DNA of 64,000 nucleotides from Sandarakinorhabdus limnophila DSM 17366 (lineage in GTDB: Bacteria; Pseudomonadota; Alphaproteobacteria; Sphingomonadales; Sphingomonadaceae): positions 214,001-278,000 of the forward strand of contig NZ_ATVO01000004.1 of the NCBI RefSeq assembly GCF_000420765.1, in the 5' to 3' direction. Within the stretch, counting starts at the first letter, position 1. Each line of letters starts with the position of its first letter. Both the position numbers and the translations under genes were made by a program. A model generated the notes under the pieces. It saw nothing but the letters and a program-made list of their open reading frames with translations. It did not search any database and was not told where the DNA came from. Shown piece by piece: positions 8,502 to 17,708 of the stretch.

Positions 8502-11260
8502 TGCGCATCCCCCCACGACGCGCCATGGCCGATCTCGACGCCGAGCGGCACCGAAAGATCCACCAGCGGCCGGTGGGCGTTGGCCATGACGGCGCGGATC
8601 ACCGACTTGGCGGGGTCCACCTCGGCTTCCGGCACTTCGAACACCAGTTCATCATGCACCTGCAGCAGCATCTTCGTGCCCGGCAACCCCGCCTCGGCCA
8701 GCGCGCCCGGCATCTGCACCATCGCACGCTTGATGATGTCGGCCGCCGTGCCCTGCACGCGGGCGTTGACGACGGCGCGCTCGGCGAACTGGCGTTCACC
8801 CTGGTTCTTGGAGAGGATCAGCGGTGCGTGGCACTTGCGGCCAAACAGGGTGGTGACAAAACCCTGGTCCTTCGCGAACGCAATCGTTTCAGCCATGTAG
8901 TTGCGGATGCCGGGGAAGCGGCTGAAGTAGAGCTCGATATAGCGCGCCGCCTCGCTACGATCGATGCCCAGCCGCGCCGCCAGGCCAAAAGCGGAAATGC
9001 CATAGATGATGGAGAAGTTGATCGTCTTGGCCCGCGCGCGGGTGTCGCGATCAACATGGCCAAAGACTTCCTTGGCGGTGAGCGCGTGCACGTCCTCGTT
9101 CGCCGCATAAACCTCCTTCAGTTCCGGCACGTCGGCGATGTGGGCGACCAGCCGCAGTTCGATCTGGTTGTAATCCGCCGCCATGATCACATTGCCCGGC
9201 GAAGCCACGAAGGCATGACGGATGCGCCGGCCCAGTTCGGTGCGGATCGGGATATTCTGCAGATTGGGATCATTGGAACTCAGCCGCCCGGTTGATGTGG
9301 CAGCGAGATGGAAGTTGGTGTGCACCCGGTCTGTGGTCGGGTTGATCTGCTGCTGCAGCGCGTCGGTATAGGTCGATTTCAGCTTCGAATGCTGGCGCCA
9401 GTCCAGCACCTTCTGGGCGATCGGCGCGCCTTCCTCGGCCAGCCGCTCCAGTTCGCTGGCATCGGTGGTCCAGGCGCCGGTCTTGCCGCTTTTCTTGCCG
9501 CCCTTGTAACCCATCTTGTCGAAAAGGATTTCGCCCAATTGCTTGGGGCTGCCGATGGTGAACGGCCCGCCGGCCAGTTCGTGGATCTCTAGTTCCAGCC
9601 GGCTGATCTCAACTTCATACAGCGCGGACAGCCGCGCCAGTTCGGCCCGGTCCACCTTGATGCCGGCCATTTCCATCTGCGCGATCACCGGCAGCAGCGG
9701 GCGATCGACCTGTTCATGGATGGCCGTCACTTGCTCCTTCCACAGCCGGCGGCGGAAGCCTTGCCACAGCCGGAAGGTAACATCGGCATCCTCGGCGGCA
9801 TAGTCGGTCGCCTTGCGCAGATCGACTTCGGCAAAGCTTTTCAGCCCCTTGGCGACATCCTTGTAGGCAATCGGCGTGTGACCAAGATGGCGTGCGGACA
9901 GATCGTCCATGCCATGGTTCCAGCGCCCGGCATCGAGCGCGTAGGACAGCAGCATGGTGTCATCATAGGGGCTGAGCACCGGCACGCCGTGGCGAGCCAA
10001 GACGATCAGATCATATTTCAGATTCTGACCGATCTTCAGCACAGCCGGATCAGCAAACAGCGGGTTCAGACGGGCAATGGTCTCGGCCAGGCCCAGCTGC
10101 GGCGGCCGCTCGGCGAACATGCCGTCGCCGGTGCCGTGCGCTACCGGGATGTAGCACGCCTTGCCTGGCGCAACGCTCAGGCTGATGCCGACCAGATCAC
10201 AGCGCATCTGATCGGTGCCGGTGGTTTCGGTATCCACGGCCACCGCACCCAGCCGCGTCGCCTCGGCAATCCACCAGTCCAGCCGCTCCAAGGTCGTCAC
10301 TGTCTCGTAATCGGCGTGGGTGAAGGCGATCTCGTCCTCCACTGCGGCGGCGGTCGACGGGCGATGTGTGTTCGGCGCCGGACCATTGGAGCCGCTGCTG
10401 CCCAGCTTGGCCAGCATGGCACGGAAGCCGTGTTTTTTCAGGAAGGCCGCCAAGGGCTCGTGCGGCGGTTCCTTCAACGTGAGTTCGTCCAGCGGTGCTG
10501 GCAGCGGCAGGTCATCCTTCAGGCGCACCAGTTCGCGCGACAGCCGGGCCATTTCAACCGAGGCCGCCAGCGTCTCCTTCAGCTTGGGCTTCCTGATCGC
10601 CTCGATGTTGGCAATCACGCCTTCCACGCTGCCATATTCACTGATCAGCTCCGCTGCGGTTTTCGGGCCAACACCTTTCACGCCAGGGATATTGTCGGCC
10701 GTGTCGCCCATCAGCGCCAGCACCTCGCCCACCTGTTCAGGCGGTACGCCAAATTTCTCGATCACCTCAGCGCGGTTGATGGTCTGGTTCTTCATCGTGT
10801 CGAGCATGTTGATGCCGGGTTCGACCAACTGCATCAGATCCTTGTCGGAACTGACAATGGTGACATTCATACCGGCGGCGCGGGCAGCCACCGCGTAACT
10901 GGCGATGATGTCGTCCGCCTCCACCCCAGCCTGTTCGAAGCAGGGCACCGAAAAGGCCCGCACCGCATCGCGGATCAACGGGAACTGCGGGATCAGGTCC
11001 TCCGGCGCCGGGGGGCGGTTGGCCTTGTAGCCATCATACATGTCGTTGCGGAAGGTGTGGCTGCCGGCATCGAGCACGACGGCAAGATGAGTCGGCGCCT
11101 CCGCCTTGTTCAAGTCGGCAATCAGCTTCCACAGCATCGCCGTGAAGCCATAGACGGCGCCCACCGGCATGCCCTGCGGGTCTGTCAGCGGCGGCAGCCG
11201 ATGATAGGCGCGGAAGATGAAGCTGGAGCCGTCGACCAGATAGAGATGCTGCTGCGTCAT
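8498..11260 (-). CDS. polA: DNA polymerase I
   Basis: A 920-residue repair and Okazaki-fragment polymerase with all three domains. The 5'-3' exonuclease is N-terminal (about 1-290; DGSSFIFRAYH, GDTADNIPGVKGVGPKTA). The proofreading 3'-5' exonuclease is intact, with acidic motif VAVDTETTGTD and a later YAAEDADVT. The polymerase domain carries MAADYNQIELRLVAHI (motif A), the KTINFSIIYG O-helix region and LLQVHDELVFEVP (motif C). ATG 11260 follows the family start. It is convergent with the upstream hydrolase and is probably transcribed alone. Confidence 0.98.
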   Translation of the reverse strand: MTQQHLYLVDGSSFIFRAYHRLPPLTDPQGMPVGAVYGFTAMLWKLIADLNKAEAPTHLAVVLDAGSHTFRNDMYDGYKANRPPAPEDLIPQFPLIRDAVRAFSVPCFEQAGVEADDIIASYAVAARAAGMNVTIVSSDKDLMQLVEPGINMLDTMKNQTINRAEVIEKFGVPPEQVGEVLALMGDTADNIPGVKGVGPKTAAELISEYGSVEGVIANIEAIRKPKLKETLAASVEMARLSRELVRLKDDLPLPAPLDELTLKEPPHEPLAAFLKKHGFRAMLAKLGSSGSNGPAPNTHRPSTAAAVEDEIAFTHADYETVTTLERLDWWIAEATRLGAVAVDTETTGTDQMRCDLVGISLSVAPGKACYIPVAHGTGDGMFAERPPQLGLAETIARLNPLFADPAVLKIGQNLKYDLIVLARHGVPVLSPYDDTMLLSYALDAGRWNHGMDDLSARHLGHTPIAYKDVAKGLKSFAEVDLRKATDYAAEDADVTFRLWQGFRRRLWKEQVTAIHEQVDRPLLPVIAQMEMAGIKVDRAELARLSALYEVEISRLELEIHELAGGPFTIGSPKQLGEILFDKMGYKGGKKSGKTGAWTTDASELERLAEEGAPIAQKVLDWRQHSKLKSTYTDALQQQINPTTDRVHTNFHLAATSTGRLSSNDPNLQNIPIRTELGRRIRHAFVASPGNVIMAADYNQIELRLVAHIADVPELKEVYAANEDVHALTAKEVFGHVDRDTRARAKTINFSIIYGISAFGLAARLGIDRSEAARYIELYFSRFPGIRNYMAETIAFAKDQGFVTTLFGRKCHAPLILSKNQGERQFAERAVVNARVQGTAADIIKRAMVQMPGALAEAGLPGTKMLLQVHDELVFEVPEAEVDPAKSVIRAVMANAHRPLVDLSVPLGVEIGHGASWGDAH

Positions 11261-11392
11261 GGCACTACGCTAGCAGCATGGCGGCGGCGGGGCGAGAGCG
11301 CAGCTGCGGCGCTGGCACAGCTGTTCGTATGATTAACTTAACTTTTACTATATGATGGCATGAAGCGCTTGATTTTAAGGGGGATAAACCAA

Positions 11393-11992
11393 GTGCGCAC
11401 TGTTTCGATCATGTTGGCAACGGCCGCGTTCGGCCTGACAGCGGCTCCGGCAGCCGCCGTAACCCAGTTTGCCGGCAACGGGCACCTGTATGAATTCGTC
11501 GCCACCAATCTGTCTTGGCAGGGCGCACTGGCCGCGGCTGCGGCTGCCACGCCAATCGCCGGCTACACCGGTCACCTCGTCACCATCACCTCGCAGGCCG
11601 AGGATGATTTCCTCAAGACGCTGACCGGCAGCGCGACCTTCGTGTGGGCCGCCGGCACCGATGAAGATGTTGAAGGCACCTGGAAGTGGGCTGCCGGCCC
11701 GGAAGCCGGGCAAACCTTCTTCATTTTCGGCACTGGCTCGGTTGGCTTCTCCAATTGGAACGCCGGGGAGCCGAACAATGTTGGCACCGAGGATTATCTC
11801 CATTTCAAGGCCAACGCCGGCAACTGGAACGATATCTTCTCGACCTTCCCCAGCGGCGGCTATGTTGTCGAATACAGCCTGAACTCCGGCGCTGTTCCGG
11901 AACCGGCAAGCTGGGCGATGCTGCTGGGCGGCCTTGGCGTGGTGGGCACGGCCCTTCGCCGCCGCGGCAGCCGCAAAACAGTCGCGGCCTGA
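11393..11992 (+). CDS. Secreted C-type-lectin-like protein with PEPxxWA-CTERM sorting tag
   Basis: An exported protein of about 200 residues. The N-terminal signal peptide (RTVSIMLATAAFGLTAAPAA) is followed by a C-type lectin-like domain (WAAGTDEDVEGTWKWAAG, then WNAGEPNN and NWNDI). It ends in PEPASWAMLLGG, a hydrophobic helix and an Arg-rich tail. That tail is the PEP-CTERM/exosortase sorting signal in its sphingomonad form, so the protein is probably processed at the envelope and delivered to the surface or matrix. GTG 11393 has AAGGGGG (11377-11383) 9 bp upstream; an in-frame ATG at 11360 lacks a ribosome site but would also give an acceptable signal peptide. The ligand is unknown. Confidence 0.8.
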   Translation: MRTVSIMLATAAFGLTAAPAAAVTQFAGNGHLYEFVATNLSWQGALAAAAAATPIAGYTGHLVTITSQAEDDFLKTLTGSATFVWAAGTDEDVEGTWKWAAGPEAGQTFFIFGTGSVGFSNWNAGEPNNVGTEDYLHFKANAGNWNDIFSTFPSGGYVVEYSLNSGAVPEPASWAMLLGGLGVVGTALRRRGSRKTVAA

Positions 11993-12009
11993 GCGAACCT
12001 CATTTGAAG

Positions 12010-12040
12010 CAGCCCGGCGGTGGATTCCACCGCCGGGCTG
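12010..12040 (+). terminator. Strong hairpin after the lectin-like gene
   Basis: A perfect 14-bp stem (CAGCCCGGCGGTGG and its complement) with loop ATT. There is no T tract, so it may stabilise the 3' end or give only partial termination before leuD. Confidence 0.6.
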
Positions 12041-12082
12041 TGCCATGGGGTCGCCCGCGTCTTCCTGACATGAGGCCACTCC

Positions 12083-12682
12083 ATGCAGCCCTTCACCACA
12101 CTTTCCGGCAAGGCCATCCCGTTCGGCGCCGCCAACATCGATACCGATGTCATCATTCCGGCCCGCTTCCTGAAAACAATCAGCCGCGCCGGTCTGGGCA
12201 AGGGCGCCTTTGCCGCGCTGCGCGAAAACCCGGACAATGTATTCGACGCGCATGCTGGCGCACCGATCCTGATCGCTGGGCATAATTTCGGCTGCGGCTC
12301 CAGCCGCGAACATGCGCCGTGGGCGCTGGGCGATCTGGGCATCCGCGTCGTCATCTCGTCGGGCTTTGCCGACATCTTTGCCGGCAATGCCTTCAAGAAC
12401 GGCCTGCTGCTCGTTACCTTGCCGCCGGACGCCGTGGACCGGCTGCTGGCCGTGGCACAGGAAGGCCAGCCGATCACCGTCGATCTGGAAAATCAGGTGG
12501 TGACGACGCCGTTCCAGGACCGGTTCGAATTCGCGATGGACCCGTTCCGCAAGCAGTGTCTGATCAGCGGGCAGGACGAGATCGGGCTGACCCTCGGCAT
12601 GGGCAATGTCATCACCGCTCACGAAGCCCGGCTTGTTGCCGAGCGGCCGTGGATCGCCGGCGCCGCCCACCGCGTAAGCTGA
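12083..12682 (+). CDS. leuD: 3-isopropylmalate dehydratase, small subunit
   Basis: The 199-residue small subunit pairs with LeuC to isomerise 2- to 3-isopropylmalate in leucine synthesis. The family signature [13 protein letters not shown] is intact, and the N-terminus [14 protein letters not shown] is typical. ATG 12083 has TGAGG upstream. leuC, usually directly upstream, is absent here: the preceding gene is the lectin-like PEP-CTERM gene and then polA on the other strand. leuB follows at 68 bp, so leuD-leuB probably form the operon start. Confidence 0.96.
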   Translation: MQPFTTLSGKAIPFGAANIDTDVIIPARFLKTISRAGLGKGAFAALRENPDNVFDAHAGAPILIAGHNFGCGSSREHAPWALGDLGIRVVISSGFADIFAGNAFKNGLLLVTLPPDAVDRLLAVAQEGQPITVDLENQVVTTPFQDRFEFAMDPFRKQCLISGQDEIGLTLGMGNVITAHEARLVAERPWIAGAAHRVS

Positions 12683-12750
12683 TCCGGCACCGTCCTGCTC
12701 CGCCATTCGACGCGGTTGGCAGCGGCAATCATTGCCGTTAAGGGCGGGGA

Positions 12751-13815
12751 ATGACCAAGACACTGCTGCTGCTGCCCGGGGATGGCATTGGCCCCGAAGT
12801 TACCGCTGTTGCCCGCCGCGTGGCCGGGCGACTGATCACGGGCGGGCTTGCCCTGGCCGTGGAGGAAGCGTCGTTCGGCGGTGCCAGCATCGATGCCCAC
12901 GGCGTCCCCCTGACTGATGACACGCTGACCCGCGCCAAGGCCGCAGATGCCGTGCTGATGGGTGCCGTGGGTGGCCCGCAATGGGCCGGCCAGCCGTATG
13001 ACAAGCGGCCTGAAGCGGGACTGCTGGGCTTGCGGGCCGGCATGAATGTCTATGCCAATCTGCGGCCGGCGCGCTGTTTTTCGGCGCTGGCCGATGCCTC
13101 GTCGCTGAAGCGCGTCTATGTCGATGGCCTCGATATCCTGTTCGTCCGGGAACTGACCGGCGGCGTCTATTTCGGTGAGCCGCGCGGCGTCGAAACCCTG
13201 GCCGATGGCCAGCGCCGCGGCGTCAACACCCACGTTTACACTACCAGCGAAATCCACCGCGTTGCCCGCATCGCGTTCGCGCTGGCCCGCACCCGCAAGG
13301 GCGAGGTCGTTTCGGCGGAAAAAGGCAATGTGATGGAAGCTGGCCTGATGTGGCGCGAGGATGTGCAGGCGCTGCGCGATGCAGAATATCCCGACATCAA
13401 ACTCTCCCACATGCTGGCAGACAACATGGCAATGCAGCTAGTGAAGAATCCGCGGCAGTTCGATTTGATCCTTACCGATAATCTGTTCGGCGACATATTG
13501 TCGGACGAAGCCGCGATGCTCACTGGCTCGCTCGGCATGCTGCCGTCGGCTGCGATTGGCGACCCTGGCAAGCCGGGCCTGTATGAACCGATCCACGGTT
13601 CTGCACCCGATATCGCCGGACGCGGTGTGGCCAATCCATGCGCATCGGTTCTCAGCCTGGCCATGGCGCTGCGCTACAGCCTGGGCGCACCGGAATTGGC
13701 CGACAAGGTGGAGGCAGCGGTGGAAGCCGCGCTCGACAAGGGCGCACGCACCCCCGATCTGGGCGGCACCATGACCACAACGGCCATGGGCGACGCGATC
13801 CTGGCTGGCCTTTGA
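12751..13815 (+). CDS. leuB: 3-isopropylmalate dehydrogenase
   Basis: The 354-residue NAD-dependent decarboxylating dehydrogenase oxidises 3-isopropylmalate to the precursor of 2-ketoisocaproate. The N-terminus [12 protein letters not shown] and the Mg/substrate segment [18 protein letters not shown] mark the isocitrate/isopropylmalate dehydrogenase family, and [19 protein letters not shown] is the NAD-binding loop. ATG 12751 is preceded by GGGCGGGGA. The stop overlaps a TTG start of the next gene (TTGA). Confidence 0.97.
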   Translation: MTKTLLLLPGDGIGPEVTAVARRVAGRLITGGLALAVEEASFGGASIDAHGVPLTDDTLTRAKAADAVLMGAVGGPQWAGQPYDKRPEAGLLGLRAGMNVYANLRPARCFSALADASSLKRVYVDGLDILFVRELTGGVYFGEPRGVETLADGQRRGVNTHVYTTSEIHRVARIAFALARTRKGEVVSAEKGNVMEAGLMWREDVQALRDAEYPDIKLSHMLADNMAMQLVKNPRQFDLILTDNLFGDILSDEAAMLTGSLGMLPSAAIGDPGKPGLYEPIHGSAPDIAGRGVANPCASVLSLAMALRYSLGAPELADKVEAAVEAALDKGARTPDLGGTMTTTAMGDAILAGL

Positions 13816-14441
13816 TCCGCAAGTTTCTCAGCCCTTTCGCCACCGGGCTGCTGTTCCTGGCGCCGGTGTTGCTGACGCTGATCCTGCTCAACTGGCTTTC
13901 GGGCTACCTGATCGCCGCTCTCGGCCCCAACACGCCGCTGGGCCAGGCGCTGGGTGCGGCCGGCATGTTCTTCACGCCGTCGCCGCTGGCCGCCTTCTGG
14001 GCCGGGCTGGGCATGGCGGCGGTGCTGGTGTGGCTGATCGGGATTGCCGTGCAGACGCGCTTTCGCCAACGGCTGGAAGGCGGGCTGGATGGCTTGATCG
14101 CCCGCATCCCGGTGCTGGGCCCGCTGTATCGCCCACTGGCGCAATTCGTGCGCATGATGGGCTCATCACCGGGCGGCGAGATGAGCGGCATGTCGGTCGT
14201 GTCCGTCAGCTTTGGCGACCATGTTGAGGCGCTGGCGCTGCTCACCAGCCCCCATGTCCATGATTTTGGCCAAGGACCACGCCAGCTCATCCTGATCCCT
14301 ACGGCGCCGGTGCCAGTTGGCGGCGGGCTGCTGTTTGTCGAACCGAGCCGGGTGAAACCGGTGCCCACCATGGGCGTCGATGATCTGGCCAAGCTGTATG
14401 TCACCATGGGCACGTTGACGGGGCCGAAGGCAGGCAAATGA
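13812..14441 (+). CDS. DUF502 family membrane protein
   Basis: 209 residues with two N-terminal membrane helices (about residues 5-30 and 50-75) and a soluble C-terminal domain containing [15 protein letters not shown] and the conserved [22 protein letters not shown]. This matches the DUF502 family, whose function is unknown. It probably starts at TTG 13812, overlapping the leuB stop as TTGA; the reading frame further upstream lies inside leuB and is not conserved. The stop overlaps the symporter ATG (ATGA), so three genes in a row are coupled. Confidence 0.85.
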   Translation: MIRKFLSPFATGLLFLAPVLLTLILLNWLSGYLIAALGPNTPLGQALGAAGMFFTPSPLAAFWAGLGMAAVLVWLIGIAVQTRFRQRLEGGLDGLIARIPVLGPLYRPLAQFVRMMGSSPGGEMSGMSVVSVSFGDHVEALALLTSPHVHDFGQGPRQLILIPTAPVPVGGGLLFVEPSRVKPVPTMGVDDLAKLYVTMGTLTGPKAGK

Positions 14442-15658
14442 ACCTGACGCTGCGTATCTTCCTGGCGCTGCTGGCCGGGCTGGTGGTGGGGGCATTGCTG
14501 CCCGCTGACATCGGCAAACCGCTGCTGCCGGTGACGGATGCCATAGGCAACCTGTGGCTGCAGGCGTTGCAGATGACGATCATTCCGCTGATCGCGGGCC
14601 TGTTGTTCACCGGCATCGCGCAATCGGTGGGCCAGGCCGGCGGCGGCAAGGTGGCCGGGCGGGCGCTGCTGGCGTTCCTGGCGCTGCTGATCTTTTCCGC
14701 CCTGTGGTCGATGATCTTCGTGCCCTTGCTGCTGGATTGGTGGCCAGCCCCGCCAGCGGCGGCCGCGGCGATCGTGGCCAACAGTGCAGGGGCGGCGCCG
14801 GTGGGTGACATCAAGGTCGATCTTGGCAAATGGCTGCTGTCGATGGTGCCGGCCAATATCTTCGAGGCGTTGGCCAAAGGCGATATGTTGCCCGTCGTCA
14901 CCTTCATCGCGGTGTTCGCGTTGGCCGCGACCCGGCTTGACGATGATCGCCGCCGCAATCTCGTCAGCCTGTTCGATGCGGTGAAGGACGCCATGCTGGT
15001 GCTGGTCGGCTGGATCTTCGTGATTGCGCCGCTGGGCGTGTTTGCACTGGCGGTCAGCGTCGGCATCAAGGCCGGGCTCGGCGCCTTCGGCCTGCTTGGC
15101 CATTATATCGCCGTGCTGGTGCTGGTGCAGGTTGGCCTTATCATTCTGGTCTATCCGCTCGCCGTCCTCTTCGGCCGGGTTGGCCCGCTGGCCTTTGCCC
15201 GCGCCGTGTTGCCGGCACAGGCCGTCGCGGTCTCCACCCAGTCCAGCATCGCCAGCCTACCGGCCATCTTCGACGGCGCCGAACGGCTCGGCCTGCCCGA
15301 AACCACCAGCCGGGTCGTGCTGCCCCTGGCGGTGAGCATCTTCCGCATCACCTCCCCGTGCGCCAATGTCGCCGTCGTCCTTTATTGCGGGCATCTTTAC
15401 GGCATGGACCACACGGCGCTGGCCTATCTCGGCGCGCTGCTGGCCGCTCTGGTGGCAGCTGTCTCCACAGGCGGCCTGCCCGGTTCCATCACCTTCCTCG
15501 CCGCCTGCGTGCCGATTGCCAATGCCATGGGCGTGCCGATCGCCGTGCTGCCGGTGCTGCTGGCGGTGGAACTGGTGCCCGACGTGTTCCGCACGCTGGG
15601 CAATGTCACCGCCGATCTGGCGGTGACTGCCATTTTGTCCCGCGACAGGGCGCGCTGA
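14438..15658 (+). CDS. Dicarboxylate/amino acid:cation symporter (DAACS family)
   Basis: A 406-residue inner-membrane carrier of the GltP/DctA family, using Na+ or H+ to take up glutamate, aspartate or C4-dicarboxylates. Family landmarks are visible: STQSSIASLP (re-entrant loop HP1 serine motif), STGGLPGS (HP2) and DVFRTLGNVTADL (substrate-binding helix 8, with the usual D...RT..N pattern). The start ATG 14438 overlaps the DUF502 stop. Its place upstream of asd suggests aspartate-family metabolism, though the substrate is not proven by sequence. Confidence 0.88.
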   Translation: MNLTLRIFLALLAGLVVGALLPADIGKPLLPVTDAIGNLWLQALQMTIIPLIAGLLFTGIAQSVGQAGGGKVAGRALLAFLALLIFSALWSMIFVPLLLDWWPAPPAAAAAIVANSAGAAPVGDIKVDLGKWLLSMVPANIFEALAKGDMLPVVTFIAVFALAATRLDDDRRRNLVSLFDAVKDAMLVLVGWIFVIAPLGVFALAVSVGIKAGLGAFGLLGHYIAVLVLVQVGLIILVYPLAVLFGRVGPLAFARAVLPAQAVAVSTQSSIASLPAIFDGAERLGLPETTSRVVLPLAVSIFRITSPCANVAVVLYCGHLYGMDHTALAYLGALLAALVAAVSTGGLPGSITFLAACVPIANAMGVPIAVLPVLLAVELVPDVFRTLGNVTADLAVTAILSRDRAR

Positions 15659-15712
15659 AAACTGGACTCTGCGTCCAAATCCGGTAACAGCCGTAGCCCA
15701 AGGAGCACACCC

Positions 15713-16753
15713 ATGGGTTACAAGGTCGTTGTTGTGGGCGCCACCGGCAGTGTCGGGCGCGAAATGCTGAACATCCTGGCGGAACGGCAGTTCCCGCTGG
15801 ACGATATCGCTGCCGTCGCCTCCTCGCGTTCGGTGGGCGACAAGGTCGAGTTTGGCGAGACCGGCCGCGAGATCAAGGTGCAGAACCTTGAGCATTTCGA
15901 TTTCACCGGCTGGGATATCGCGCTGTTTGCCGCTGGCTCCGGCCCGGCCAAAATCTATGCCCCCAAGGCCGCTTCGCAGGGCTGCGTGGTGATCGACAAC
16001 AGCAGCCTGTATCGCGTGGATCATGATGTGCCGCTGATCGTGCCGGAAGTGAATCCGGAAGCCATCGACGGCTATAAAAAGCGCATGATCATCGCCAATC
16101 CCAACTGCTCCACGGCTCAAATGGTGGTGGCGCTGAAGCCGCTGCACGATGCTGCCATCATCAAGCGCATTGTGGTGAGCACTTACCAATCCGTTTCCGG
16201 CGCCGGCAAGGACGGCATGGACGAGCTGTTCACGCAGAGCCGCGCCATCTTCGTGGGTGACGAGCCGGTGAACGAGAAGTTCACCAAGCGCATTGCCTTC
16301 AACGTGATCCCCCACATCGCCAGCTTCCTGGGCCCGGACAGCGGCATGGACGGGTACACCAAGGAAGAATGGAAGATGACGGTGGAGACCCGCAAGATCC
16401 TCGATCCCGATATCGAGGTGACGGCGACCTGCGTGCGCGTGCCGGTGTTCGTCGGCCATAGCGAAGCCATCAACGTCGAATTCGAAATGCCGCTTTCCGT
16501 CGCCAAGGCGCAGAGCCTGCTGCGCGAAGCGCCGGGCATCATGCTCGTCGACAAGCGCGAGGATGGTGGCTACGTCACCCCCATCGAATGCGTTGGCGAT
16601 TATGCCACCTTCGTTTCCCGCGTCCGCAAGGATCCGACCGTGGAGCACGGCCTGGCGCTGTGGTGCGTGTCCGATAATCTGCGTAAGGGTGCGGCGCTCA
16701 ACGCGGTGCAGATCGCCGAGCTGTTGGGCCGCCGCCACCTGAAGAAGGGTTAA
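15713..16753 (+). CDS. asd: Aspartate-semialdehyde dehydrogenase
   Basis: The 346-residue NADPH enzyme converts aspartyl phosphate to aspartate semialdehyde, the branch point to lysine/DAP, threonine and methionine. The dinucleotide motif VVGATGSVGREM is N-terminal, the catalytic cysteine is in IANPNCSTAQMV, and the second half carries the conserved ISSC-equivalent and VPVFVGHSEA. CAAGGAGC lies just before ATG 15713. The 3' end overlaps the convergent XRE gene by 4 bp. Confidence 0.97.
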   Translation: MGYKVVVVGATGSVGREMLNILAERQFPLDDIAAVASSRSVGDKVEFGETGREIKVQNLEHFDFTGWDIALFAAGSGPAKIYAPKAASQGCVVIDNSSLYRVDHDVPLIVPEVNPEAIDGYKKRMIIANPNCSTAQMVVALKPLHDAAIIKRIVVSTYQSVSGAGKDGMDELFTQSRAIFVGDEPVNEKFTKRIAFNVIPHIASFLGPDSGMDGYTKEEWKMTVETRKILDPDIEVTATCVRVPVFVGHSEAINVEFEMPLSVAKAQSLLREAPGIMLVDKREDGGYVTPIECVGDYATFVSRVRKDPTVEHGLALWCVSDNLRKGAALNAVQIAELLGRRHLKKG

Positions 16754-16974
16754 TCGGTCTCATCCGGGCCGTTGGAATCGAATTCCAGCAGATCACCCGG
16801 CTGGCAATCGAGCACGCGGCAGAGCTTGGCCAGCGTGTCGAAGCGCACGCCCTTCACCTTGCCGGATTTCAGCAATGACAGATTGGTTTCGGCCATGCCG
16901 ATTGCGGCGGCCACATCGCGCGCCTTCATCTTGCGCCGGGCCAGCATGACATCCAGGGTGACAATGATCGCCAT
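16750..16974 (-). CDS. Small XRE (Cro/C1-type) transcription regulator
   Basis: A 74-residue single-domain HTH protein: the recognition region is DVAAAIGMAETNLSLLKSGK, followed by DTLAKLCRVLDCQPGDLLEF. This is the YozG-like group commonly paired with DUF2975 membrane proteins. It lies 3 bp downstream of the DUF2975 gene in the same direction, so the two form an operon. The palindrome at 17488-17504 in front of that operon is the obvious candidate for its operator, implying autoregulation. Confidence 0.9.
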   Translation of the reverse strand: MAIIVTLDVMLARRKMKARDVAAAIGMAETNLSLLKSGKVKGVRFDTLAKLCRVLDCQPGDLLEFDSNGPDETD

Positions 16975-16977
16975 TGA

Positions 16978-17466
16978 TCAGACGATCTGATCGAGATCAG
17001 CCTGGATGACGGCGGCTTGATCCAGCACGCCGGCCAGGCTGCGCAGGGCAAAGCCGACAGCGGCCACGCCGACCAGCAGGGCCGAACCCACGGCCGTTCC
17101 ATGCTGGATTTCGCCGATGATCAGGGCCGATACCGCCGCTGCGACCATCCATTCACCGCTGCGTCGGACATGCCGGCCTGTCTCCGGTGCCAGCAGCGCG
17201 CCGCCTTCGAGATGGGTGAACAGCAAGCGCCCCTGCCACACGGCGCCAAGCAGCATGATTGCCGGCAGCAGTGCGATCAGTCGTTCGCCAATGGCCCGGA
17301 TGCCGGTGCGATCCCCCGCGACCAGCATGGCACCCAGCTGCTTCAGCGGCACATAGGCCTCCGCAAACAAGGAAAGGGCGGCAAAGGCGAACAGAACAGT
17401 GAGCAGGCGGGCCATGCTGCTGAAATCACCTTGCAGCGTTTGCAGTCGTTGCTTTTCGTCAGTCAC
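16978..17466 (-). CDS. DUF2975 family membrane protein
   Basis: 162 residues with four predicted membrane helices (about 17-36, 62-80, 107-125 and 130-148), matching DUF2975. These proteins are nearly always encoded next to a small XRE regulator, as here; their role is not established, though a membrane sensor for the regulator is an attractive guess. ATG 17466 begins MTDEKQRLQTLQGD. A 17-bp palindrome starts 22 bp upstream of the start codon. Confidence 0.8.
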   Translation of the reverse strand: MTDEKQRLQTLQGDFSSMARLLTVLFAFAALSLFAEAYVPLKQLGAMLVAGDRTGIRAIGERLIALLPAIMLLGAVWQGRLLFTHLEGGALLAPETGRHVRRSGEWMVAAAVSALIIGEIQHGTAVGSALLVGVAAVGFALRSLAGVLDQAAVIQADLDQIV

Positions 17467-17487
17467 TTTGCGTCTCCAATTACAATC

Positions 17488-17504
17488 TTTATGTATTACA
17501 TAAA
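17488..17504. promoter_or_regulatory. Perfect palindrome, putative XRE operator
   Basis: TTTATGTATTACATAAA is an 8-bp inverted repeat around one central base, in an AT-rich island between the DUF2975-XRE operon and the beta-barrel gene. Its closeness to the DUF2975 start codon suits a repressor site. The link to the XRE protein is inferred from position. Confidence 0.6.
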
Positions 17505-17708
17505 ATTTCTACTGATTGGCGTCAAGTGCCTTGTGCTGCTCCATCCCCTGGCTGAAGCCCGGCTGAACGAAACAAGGCCAGTGTATGGCAAGAGCACTAC
17601 ACCTCCACCAAATTGCCCAGCTTGGTTCAGGCCATGGCCAGCCAGCAGGGCCTAACCCCTTGTTCAGCCGGCCATCCCCATCGCCGGCGCAAAACAAGGA
17701 ATACACCA

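Noticed and set aside
9716-11332. A 538-codon open frame on the plus strand opposite polA
   Set aside because: Antisense shadow of a long GC-rich gene: its composition is His/Gln/Gly/Arg-rich, no family is recognisable, and polA on the other strand is complete.
17561-17669. Inverted copies of GGCTGAAC about 100 bp apart in the barrel-gene leader
   Set aside because: Too far apart and imperfect beyond eight bases to claim a structure or mobile-element end.
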